Below, in pieces: positions 1 to 5,856 of a stretch of 11,567 nucleotides of DNA. A program made the position numbers and the translations under genes. The first letter of the stretch is position 1. Every line of letters begins with the position of its first letter. Origin of the DNA: Treponema sp. UBA3870 (GTDB lineage: Bacteria; Spirochaetota; Spirochaetia; Treponematales; Treponemataceae); contig DGGQ01000016.1 of NCBI GenBank assembly GCA_002392275.1, positions 1 to 11,567 of the forward strand, read 5' to 3'. Below the pieces are notes generated by a model that saw nothing but the letters and a program-made list of their open reading frames with translations, ran no database searches and was not told the origin of the DNA.

Positions 1-552
1 GTAGCCCCCCGACCTGCCCTGTCCGTTTCCGTATCCACCCTGGCGCGGTCCATTGTTGTAGCCGCCCTGCTTGTTCTGGTATGCGTCGCGGGCCTGCGCT
101 CCATTGAATCCACCGTCCCTGCGTCCACCGCCAAAACGACCACGTGAACCACCGCTAAGATTTCCCGCCTTGACATTTGGACGAACACTGTTAAGCTCAA
201 ACGTCTTCACCTGTCTCTGAGGCTTGTCCCCATCGCGGTTTGTCTTCTGCTGTCCAGACACATTCTGCTCACCAGAACTAGCTTCCGCAGGAGTCTTTTG
301 CTGGGCGGAAGAAGTTTCCGACTTTGCAGGGGCATTAGTTTTTTCTCCAGCCTCGGAGGAACCTGCAGATGGTGCCGGCTTTTTCTCCTCCACCGGTGGA
401 TTTGATTCCGAGTTCTTTTTCACAACCACGTGCTTTTTCTGCTCCTTCGACGGAGATGCCGAGGACGTGGACTTGCGTTTGATTACAATCTTCTTCTTTG
501 GTTGGGAATTCTGGCTTCCCTGGGCTTCTGTCTTTTTTTCTTCTTCCGCCAT
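1..552 (-). CDS. infB: Translation initiation factor IF-2, N-terminal part (cut by window start)
   Basis: IF-2 is the GTPase that brings initiator tRNA to the 30S subunit and promotes subunit joining. Only the first 184 codons are here; the GTPase domains lie outside the window. The ATG at 552 is preceded by an AAGG motif about 5 bases upstream, and the reading frame stays open to base 1. The visible protein starts MAEEEKKTEAQ. It has a Lys/Ser/Glu/Pro-rich low-complexity stretch with a KKKIVIKRK segment near residue 18 and several KK-rich patches. From about residue 135 it becomes rich in Gly, Arg, Asn and Gln (GGSRGRFGGGRR, then repeated QGGY-like units). Long, disordered, variable N-terminal extensions are known in bacterial IF-2. 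Identity is inferred from this composition plus position 22 bases behind nusA in the rimP-nusA-infB order. The catalytic part cannot be seen, so the call depends on context. Confidence 0.88.
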   Translation of the reverse strand, partial: MAEEEKKTEAQGSQNSQPKKKIVIKRKSTSSASPSKEQKKHVVVKKNSESNPPVEEKKPAPSAGSSEAGEKTNAPAKSETSSAQQKTPAEASSGEQNVSGQQKTNRDGDKPQRQVKTFELNSVRPNVKAGNLSGGSRGRFGGGRRDGGFNGAQARDAYQNKQGGYNNGPRQGGYGNGQGRSGGY

Positions 553-574
553 ATAACCTTGTTTCCTTTATTGT

Positions 575-2056
575 TTACTCGAATGCTAACTCAATTCCGC
601 ACTTTGGACAACGACTGTCATCAAGAGAAATTTTGGCTCCACATTCCGGGCAGAAATACTCTTCCTCCTCCTGGGATTCTGTTTCCACGGACTCTGCCTC
701 GCCATCGTCGTCTTCAAACTCGACATTCTCATCAATAATCTTGTTGACCGCCGCAATATCATCTGCGGAAAGACCCTCAATTTCCATAACTTTGCCACTC
801 TCTACAGCATCAACAAAGTCGCCAATATCATCAAGACCCGCGCTCTTCAAAATGTCGGCGACACGTGGATCGATTCCTGGGAGCATTGAGACGGACGCAA
901 TCTCCTCTTCCGTTCCCTGCTCGACATCCGAGAACAGAGACTCGGCAGCCCTTCTTGAGTTGTCGTCCTCGATAATATCCATCTCCGCGGCCTGGGATTC
1001 GGTTTTGACGTCTATGTTCCAGTTGCACAGCCTGTTGGCAAGACGCACGTTCAGTCCCTGCTTTCCGATTGCAAAAGAGAACTGGTCCTCCGGAACTATT
1101 GCGATTGCCTCGCGCTTTTCAACATCAGTGAGGATAACCGACTTCACCTTTGCCGGCGTAAGCGCCTCCTTGATGAACACATGGGGATCCTCGTCGTAGC
1201 GGATTACGTCAATCTTTTCGCCCATAAGCTCGTGGATTACGTTAGTGATTCTCGCGCCCTTGATACCGACACATGCGCCAACAGGATCAACCTCCGGCTT
1301 GTTGGTGTAGACCGCAATCTTGGTCTTTTTTCCAGCCTCGCGGGCAACAGTCTGGATTCCAATTGTCTTGTCACCAAGTTCCGCAACCTCGCGCTCAAAA
1401 ATCTTTTCGACAAATTTTCCGTCGGCACGTGAAAGAACAAGCTGGACACCGGTGTTCTGCTTTTTGATGTCGGTCACAAGTCCGCTGAGGCGGTCGCCTG
1501 TTTCGTAAAGCTCGATCGGGCTCTGGTTCTTTGCAGGAAGGAATCCCTCCACGTCGTTCAGGTTCAAATCAACAAAAATATTTCCCTTGGTCTCGCGCTG
1601 GATTGTTCCCGAAATGAGGGTTCCAACCTTGTCCTTGTGCATGTTGTAGAGATAGTCCTTGTGCGTATCGTTGAGGGCCTGGTGAGCGTTCTGCTTTCCC
1701 GTGTCGATAGCCGAGCGACCGAAATCCCTTGGGTCCACCGGAATGTCGATGTAGTCGCCAATCTTCTTGTCCGGGTCAAGCTTCACGGAATCGTCATACT
1801 CAATCTCGTCAACCTCGGAATACGCCACATCAACAATGGTTCTGCGGGAGAAAACCCTCACATTCGCAAAACCGTCATCGACCTCGACTATGCAGTTGTC
1901 GCAGCTTCCAAATTTTCTTTTATACGCGGCCTTTATCATGTTCTCAACAATCGTCTTTCCCTCGGCCACACCGAGACCTTTTTTTTCTGCCAGCTCACGG
2001 AATGCGTCCGCAAGTGTCGGCTGGTCCTTCTTTGATGTTGTCGCAATCTTCGACAT
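575..2056 (-). CDS. nusA: Transcription termination/antitermination factor NusA with C-terminal zinc ribbon
   Basis: NusA binds RNA polymerase and nascent RNA and modulates pausing, intrinsic termination and antitermination in the cytoplasm. The 493-residue protein shows the family order: N-terminal polymerase-binding domain (about 14-135), S1 domain (about 142-210), KH1 with GIKG at 264-267, and KH2 with GKQG at 331-334. A helix-hairpin-helix-like segment follows at about 388-445 (MLPGIDPRVADIL, then IEGLSADDIAAV). After an acidic linker (about 446-467) comes a four-cysteine zinc ribbon: C469-x2-C472 and C483-x2-C486. Such a ribbon is absent from E. coli NusA, which instead carries two acidic repeats at its C-terminus. 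The ATG at 2056 has a strong AAGGGAG site 6 bases upstream that overlaps the rimP stop codon, so translation is probably coupled to rimP. Two further cysteines (C52, C55) lie in the N-terminal domain. Confidence 0.97.
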   Translation of the reverse strand: MSKIATTSKKDQPTLADAFRELAEKKGLGVAEGKTIVENMIKAAYKRKFGSCDNCIVEVDDGFANVRVFSRRTIVDVAYSEVDEIEYDDSVKLDPDKKIGDYIDIPVDPRDFGRSAIDTGKQNAHQALNDTHKDYLYNMHKDKVGTLISGTIQRETKGNIFVDLNLNDVEGFLPAKNQSPIELYETGDRLSGLVTDIKKQNTGVQLVLSRADGKFVEKIFEREVAELGDKTIGIQTVAREAGKKTKIAVYTNKPEVDPVGACVGIKGARITNVIHELMGEKIDVIRYDEDPHVFIKEALTPAKVKSVILTDVEKREAIAIVPEDQFSFAIGKQGLNVRLANRLCNWNIDVKTESQAAEMDIIEDDNSRRAAESLFSDVEQGTEEEIASVSMLPGIDPRVADILKSAGLDDIGDFVDAVESGKVMEIEGLSADDIAAVNKIIDENVEFEDDDGEAESVETESQEEEEYFCPECGAKISLDDSRCPKCGIELAFE

Positions 2057-2062
2057 AACAAG

Positions 2063-2069
2063 CTCCCTT
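2063..2069 (-). promoter_or_regulatory. nusA ribosome binding site overlapping the rimP stop codon
   Basis: On the minus strand the sequence TAAGGGAG contains the rimP stop codon (TAA, 2070-2068) and the nusA Shine-Dalgarno motif AAGGGAG, followed by 6 bases and ATG. The overlap implies that ribosomes finishing rimP arrive directly at the nusA initiation region. Confidence 0.8.
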
Positions 2070-2562
2070 ACAAGTGAATAAATTTTGCTTTCGCTATATT
2101 TTCATAGGCAACAGTCTTTTCGCCGCCCGATTTATCAGAACCCTCTTCTTGATTTTCAAGAGGCAGAAGCGTCACCTGCTTCTCGTCGGATGATTTGATT
2201 ACACCGCCCACCCAGTCGCCAACGGTCTTGTCCCACACACGGATTTCGCGTCCAACGAAAAAAGCAAACTCCGCCGCGTTCTTAAGGTTCCGTTCCATAC
2301 CGGGGGAGCATACTTCCATATAGAAATTGTCCTCGTCCACACCGAGCATCGAAATCAGCTCCGGCTGTAGAGCGTGGTGGACCTTTGAGCAGTCTGCCAC
2401 ACCTATATCCTTCTTTACATCCTTGGAGGCAATCACTGCGGTGACATGTACCGAGCCTTTCTGCGGAACAACCTGAAGCTCGACCAGTGTGAACCCGGCA
2501 GAGTCAACCAACGCGGCGCACTCCTTGAAATGCGGAATAGAATCTGGCGAAGTATAGTTCAA
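2068..2562 (-). CDS. rimP: Ribosome maturation factor RimP (TTG start)
   Basis: RimP assists maturation of the 30S ribosomal subunit. The protein is 164 residues, slightly longer than the roughly 150 of E. coli RimP. It shows the N-terminal domain with a DCSKVHHAL segment (57-65) corresponding to the family's conserved D-C-x-x-(V/I)-S-x-x-(L) helix, the hallmark SPGMERNL at 86-93 (family pattern SPGxxRxL), and a C-terminal SH3-like domain from about 100. A Glu/Ser/Lys/Gly-rich insert at 137-148 probably accounts for the extra length. The only suitable start is TTG at 2562. An in-frame TAA lies five codons upstream, and a purine-rich GGGGGTGGA sequence sits just before it. No ATG or GTG is available in this frame upstream. 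It is the first gene of the rimP-nusA-infB operon, with its own promoter and hairpin-bearing leader. Confidence 0.95.
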   Translation of the reverse strand: MNYTSPDSIPHFKECAALVDSAGFTLVELQVVPQKGSVHVTAVIASKDVKKDIGVADCSKVHHALQPELISMLGVDEDNFYMEVCSPGMERNLKNAAEFAFFVGREIRVWDKTVGDWVGGVIKSSDEKQVTLLPLENQEEGSDKSGGEKTVAYENIAKAKFIHL

Positions 2563-2581
2563 AAATCCACCCCCTTATAAC

Positions 2582-2607
2582 AAAAATGGAGCCGCTTTTG
2601 CGACCCC
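2582..2607 (-). terminator. Intrinsic terminator or attenuator in the rimP leader
   Basis: On the minus strand, 2607-2600 (GGGGTCGC) pairs with 2595-2588 (GCGGCTCC) over 8 consecutive pairs, two of them G-U, closing an AAAA tetraloop. One A (2587) and then TTTTT (2586-2582) follow. It lies between the predicted promoter (2635-2663) and the rimP ribosome site, so it would act as a leader attenuator. It could also stop read-through from the MATE gene, which ends about 87 bases upstream. The U-run is short, so termination is likely partial. Confidence 0.6.
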
Positions 2608-2634
2608 ATCTTAATATGCTTAAAATGTACCTTT

Positions 2635-2663
2635 ACTCTATTCGATAAATGCTTTTATGTCAA
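2635..2663 (-). promoter_or_regulatory. Predicted sigma-70-type promoter of rimP-nusA-infB
   Basis: Minus-strand -35 TTGACA (2663-2658, perfect match), a 17-base spacer and -10 TAGAGT (2640-2635, 4 of 6). Transcription would start near 2628, giving a leader of about 65 bases to the TTG of rimP, with the hairpin starting about 20 bases into the RNA. It sits in the only sizeable gap (2563-2693) between the MATE gene and rimP. Confidence 0.65.
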
Positions 2664-2693
2664 GCCATCGATTGATTTTTTATCAAGTGTTTT

Positions 2694-4055
2694 TCAAAAT
2701 ACCCCTTGAACATGTTTTTCCCCATTTTTTTTCTCCAGCACGACAAAAAATATCACGCAGAGTATAGAAGAAAAAAGAGAGCCGAGAGGAGCCGCAAGTC
2801 CCATGGGGAAAAGCGTTTCGGGGAAAAATCTGGAAGCAAGGTACGCTCCCGGAATCCTCACGAGAACGATGGAGCTTACGTTGTTGATGAAAGGAAGCAT
2901 TGATTTTCCAAGCGCACAGAAATATCCGCAGCATGAAAAATGGATTCCCGCAAACACGCAGTCGAACACGTAGGAGCGGATGTACTGGACACCCAAGCGT
3001 ATGACCTCCGCCCTGTCAGAACCGTCCTTTATGAAAAGCGATATGAATGGCTCGCCTGCAAACTGGAACACAAGCGCAAAAAGAAGTCCGAACGCAACTG
3101 AAATTGCAGCCCCGCAATAAAGAGTTTTCCTTGCCCTTTCAGGCTCTTCCGCACCGATGTTCTGGGACGCAACTGCCGACACGGCTGAAAGCATTGACGA
3201 TGGAACAAGAAAAAGAAAGGTGATGATTTTTTCAACTATTCCGACCGCAGTTGCAACCGAAAGTCCCCGGCCGTTTGCAATCCTTGTTATAATCAAAAAA
3301 GAAATCTGTATGAAGCAGTCCTGGCACGCAATAGGTCCTCCTATTTTCAGGATTCCGGCGAACGTTTTTCTTTCAAGCTTGAAATCGGATTTTGAAATGC
3401 TTATGAGCTTTTTCCGTACAATCACCACGAGCGATGAAACTACGGACACTGCCTGGGCAAAAACAGTTGCAAGGGCGGCACCCTCCGACTTCATCTTCAG
3501 GCATCCCATGAAAACATAGTCCAGGATGATATTCACCGCACATGCCACGGCGACGAAAATCAATGGGCTTTTGGAATCTCCCATTCCACGGAAAACGGAC
3601 GCAATCACGTTGTAGAAAATGATGAACGGAAGTCCCGCAAAACAGATTCTTAGATAAATCTCCGTCTGCTCCACAGCCTCAAGCGGGGTGCTCATTACAG
3701 AAACGATTGCCGGAACAAAAATCAAAAGCACGGTGGAAAGAACAAGCGCAAGGATTGAAAAAATCAAAACGGTGTTTCCGACGGTCTTTGAAACCGCAAG
3801 TCCGTCCCCCGCCCCGACTCCGCGACCGACCAGGACCGTAGTTCCCATGGCAAGCCCCACAATCACCACGGTAAGCATGTGCATGACCTGGCTTCCGATT
3901 GACACGGCGGAAATGATTTCAGACCCGTTGAACTGACCAGCAATGAAAAGGTCGGCCATTCCGTAGAGGGTCTGTAGAAAATACGAAAGAAGGAACGGAA
4001 GCGAGAAAAAGACGATGTTCTTAATCACGCTCCCGCGCGAAAGGTTTACGGTCAT
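2694..4055 (-). CDS. MATE-family multidrug/organic cation exporter
   Basis: A polytopic inner-membrane antiporter that would export drugs or metabolites in exchange for Na+ or H+; the substrate cannot be read from sequence. The 453 residues match the usual family length and 12-helix plan. It opens with the typical first half (residues 12-75, including FSLPFLLSYFLQTLYGMAD and a GxAMGTTVLVGRGVGAGD segment). The second MatE half follows from about residue 235 (ILKIGGPIACQDCFIQISF), with AVSAVASQNIGAEEPERA near 292-309, a segment typical of the family. The ATG at 4055 lies 9 bases downstream of the SulP stop codon. Only a weak GAG-containing site precedes it, overlapping the upstream gene's end, which suggests coupled translation. 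No terminator sits directly behind its stop; the rimP leader hairpin is the nearest candidate. Confidence 0.93.
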   Translation of the reverse strand: MTVNLSRGSVIKNIVFFSLPFLLSYFLQTLYGMADLFIAGQFNGSEIISAVSIGSQVMHMLTVVIVGLAMGTTVLVGRGVGAGDGLAVSKTVGNTVLIFSILALVLSTVLLIFVPAIVSVMSTPLEAVEQTEIYLRICFAGLPFIIFYNVIASVFRGMGDSKSPLIFVAVACAVNIILDYVFMGCLKMKSEGAALATVFAQAVSVVSSLVVIVRKKLISISKSDFKLERKTFAGILKIGGPIACQDCFIQISFLIITRIANGRGLSVATAVGIVEKIITFLFLVPSSMLSAVSAVASQNIGAEEPERARKTLYCGAAISVAFGLLFALVFQFAGEPFISLFIKDGSDRAEVIRLGVQYIRSYVFDCVFAGIHFSCCGYFCALGKSMLPFINNVSSIVLVRIPGAYLASRFFPETLFPMGLAAPLGSLFSSILCVIFFVVLEKKNGEKHVQGVF

Positions 4056-4064
4056 AAAATCAGC

Positions 4065-5738
4065 TCAGTTTGATTCAGACGCTTTTGAAACACCGATAAG
4101 TCCCCTCGCTCTGTCCAACGCCGCGTAAATGTCAACGCAGACATTTTCTTCACCGAGAGATTCCGTCATGCCGGATTTTTTCAAAAGCTTCAACGGCTGG
4201 TCATGCACGCCACTCAGGATGATTGCGACCTTTCTTTTATTGCATGCGTTCTGGAGCTGCCTCAAAGCCTTTATTCCGCCGGCATCAAGATAGGTCGTGT
4301 TCCTCATGCGGATAATCATTGCCTTGAAATCTGCGCCGGAGCGGTCAACGGCAACCTCGAATTTTCTGACTGTTGCAAAGAAAAGTGGTCCCTCGACCTC
4401 ATAGATCAGCACTCCGTTCGGAACGTCCAGTTTTTCTTCCGGCATGTCTTTTGCGGCATCCGGGTCAGTACCGTTTTCATATTTGTGCACATCGGAGAGC
4501 ATGGCCATCTTCTGGATAAAGAAAAATGCGGCAAGCAAAATCCCGACACCGATTGCGACAGTCAAATCAACGAACACCGTGAGACCAAAAGTTACAAGAA
4601 GAACGAAGGCATCGGATTTCTGACCCTTCATCAACGCGGCGATATCCTTGAATCCCGCCATGTTCCACGCAACCGAAACCAAAACTGCGGCAAGGGCAGG
4701 CATGGGGATGAATTTCACGAGCTTTCCAAGGAAAAGAAGAATCAGCATGAGCGTCACGGCATGGACAATTCCGGCAACAGGAGAGCGTCCACCGTTTTTC
4801 ACATTGGTCGCGGTTCTTGCGATTGCACCGGTCGCAGGGATTCCACCAAAAAGAGGGGTGACAATGTTCGCAACACCCTGCGCGATAAGCTCTGTGTCAG
4901 AATTGTGCTTTGCTCCAATCATACCGTCGGCAACAACGGCAGAAAGAAGGGACTCGATGGCAGCAAGCACGGCAATGGATGTGGCGGTCGGGAAAAGCTC
5001 CTTTATCGTGTCCAGACTGAAATCAGGAAGCTTCGGGGCAGGAAGCATGGTCGGAATCTCGTAGCGGTCGCCGATTGTGTCGACTGGAAGCTTGAACGCA
5101 GTGCAGACTATTGTCGCAAGGATTATCACAACCAGGGAGCCGGGAACCTTTTTTCCAATCTTCGGGACCTTCGCCCAGAGGAAAATCACCGCAAGACAGA
5201 TTGCTGACATTCCGAACGACCACCAGTTGATTGTGTGGAAAGATTTTGCATAGCTTGTAATTTTTCCTATAAAATCACCCGGCATGGGTCCGGTCGTGAG
5301 TCCAAAGAAATCTCCGATCTGGCCTGTAAGGATTGTAACGGCAATTCCAGCGGTGAACCCCGTTATGATTGTATATGGAATGAACTTCACAAGACTTCCA
5401 AGTTTAAGGATTCCCATAATAATCAGTATGACTCCAGCCATTATGGTAGCGGTCGCAAGCCCCGGGAGCCCGAACTTCTGGATTACGCCGTAGACGATTA
5501 CGACAAAAGCACCGGTCGGTCCACCAATCTGAACCTTGGAGCCTCCCAGCACCGAAATTATGAATCCGGCGATTATGGCAGTAAAGATACCTTCTGACGG
5601 TCCAACGCCGCTCGCAATACCGAAAGCAATGGCCAAAGGAAGCGCAACAATGCCGACGATTACACCGGCAATCAAATCGGAAACGAATTTCTTTCCACTG
5701 TAGTTCTTGAAAGTGGAAATCAGTTCTGGCTTAAACAT
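4065..5738 (-). CDS. SulP (SLC26) family anion transporter with STAS domain
   Basis: An inner-membrane transporter for anions such as sulfate or bicarbonate; the substrate is not determinable here. From the ATG at 5738 it is 557 residues, normal for the family. The membrane domain (about 18-410) contains the family signature KVQIGGPTGAF (68-78), an AIESLLSAVVADG segment (260-272), and a GGIPATGAIARTATN stretch (298-312). A cytoplasmic STAS domain follows (about 438-548) with TTYLDAGGIKAL at 481-492. In anti-sigma-antagonist STAS proteins a Ser usually occupies the spot where this protein has Ala/Gly, so phosphoregulation at that site is unlikely. I chose 5738 because CGGGAG lies 6 bases upstream; the frame stays open to a farther start at 5807 that lacks a good ribosome site. 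MATE follows 9 bases behind, probably in one operon. Confidence 0.95.
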   Translation of the reverse strand: MFKPELISTFKNYSGKKFVSDLIAGVIVGIVALPLAIAFGIASGVGPSEGIFTAIIAGFIISVLGGSKVQIGGPTGAFVVIVYGVIQKFGLPGLATATIMAGVILIIMGILKLGSLVKFIPYTIITGFTAGIAVTILTGQIGDFFGLTTGPMPGDFIGKITSYAKSFHTINWWSFGMSAICLAVIFLWAKVPKIGKKVPGSLVVIILATIVCTAFKLPVDTIGDRYEIPTMLPAPKLPDFSLDTIKELFPTATSIAVLAAIESLLSAVVADGMIGAKHNSDTELIAQGVANIVTPLFGGIPATGAIARTATNVKNGGRSPVAGIVHAVTLMLILLFLGKLVKFIPMPALAAVLVSVAWNMAGFKDIAALMKGQKSDAFVLLVTFGLTVFVDLTVAIGVGILLAAFFFIQKMAMLSDVHKYENGTDPDAAKDMPEEKLDVPNGVLIYEVEGPLFFATVRKFEVAVDRSGADFKAMIIRMRNTTYLDAGGIKALRQLQNACNKRKVAIILSGVHDQPLKLLKKSGMTESLGEENVCVDIYAALDRARGLIGVSKASESN

Positions 5739-5744
5739 TTTTTT

Positions 5745-5750
5745 CTCCCG
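5745..5750 (-). promoter_or_regulatory. Ribosome binding site that sets the SulP start
   Basis: CGGGAG on the minus strand, 6 bases before the ATG at 5738. It supports this internal start (protein MFKPEL...) over the 23-codon longer reading that begins at 5807. Confidence 0.75.
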
Positions 5751-5798
5751 AGGATTGAAAATGGTTTTTAAATGCAGCATGCCCGCACAAAAACGCAA

Positions 5799-5840
5799 TA
5801 CATGCAATCAGTTCAATATTTTTACACCATTTTGCATGTA
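5799..5840. repeat. 9-base perfect inverted repeat, possible operator of the SulP gene
   Basis: TACATGCAA (5799-5807) and TTGCATGTA (5832-5840) are perfect inverted copies with a 24-base spacer. Their centres are 33 bases apart, about three helical turns. The arms bracket the putative SulP -10 (5819-5824). No U-run follows and the loop is long, so an operator for a dimeric or looping regulator is more likely than a terminator. Chance occurrence is possible. Confidence 0.4.
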
Positions 5841-5848
5841 CTGGTCAA
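5819..5848 (-). promoter_or_regulatory. Candidate promoter of the SulP-MATE operon
   Basis: Minus-strand TTGACC (5848-5843, 5 of 6 matches to the -35 consensus), an 18-base spacer and TAAAAA (5824-5819, 4 of 6). It lies just past the end of the M15 peptidase gene and about 75 bases before the SulP ribosome site. The match is moderate. Confidence 0.4.
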
Positions 5849-5856
5849 GGATAGAA

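Noticed and set aside
498..1199. A 233-codon plus-strand frame over infB and nusA
   Set aside because: Ser-rich shadow of the nusA frame, which has the full NusA domain order.
2672..2686. Short palindrome TTGAT-TTTTT-ATCAA behind the MATE gene as its terminator
   Set aside because: Only five mostly A-T pairs and no U-run after the stem; too weak to call.
2563..2693. A tRNA gene ahead of rimP, as the initiator tRNA gene in the E. coli operon
   Set aside because: No cloverleaf or T-loop sequence is visible; the gap holds only the promoter and the hairpin.
4203..5207. A 334-codon open frame on the plus strand inside the SulP gene
   Set aside because: It is exactly antisense to a clear SulP protein. 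Its translation is rich in Cys, His and Arg with no domain pattern, and no ribosome site or start context supports it.
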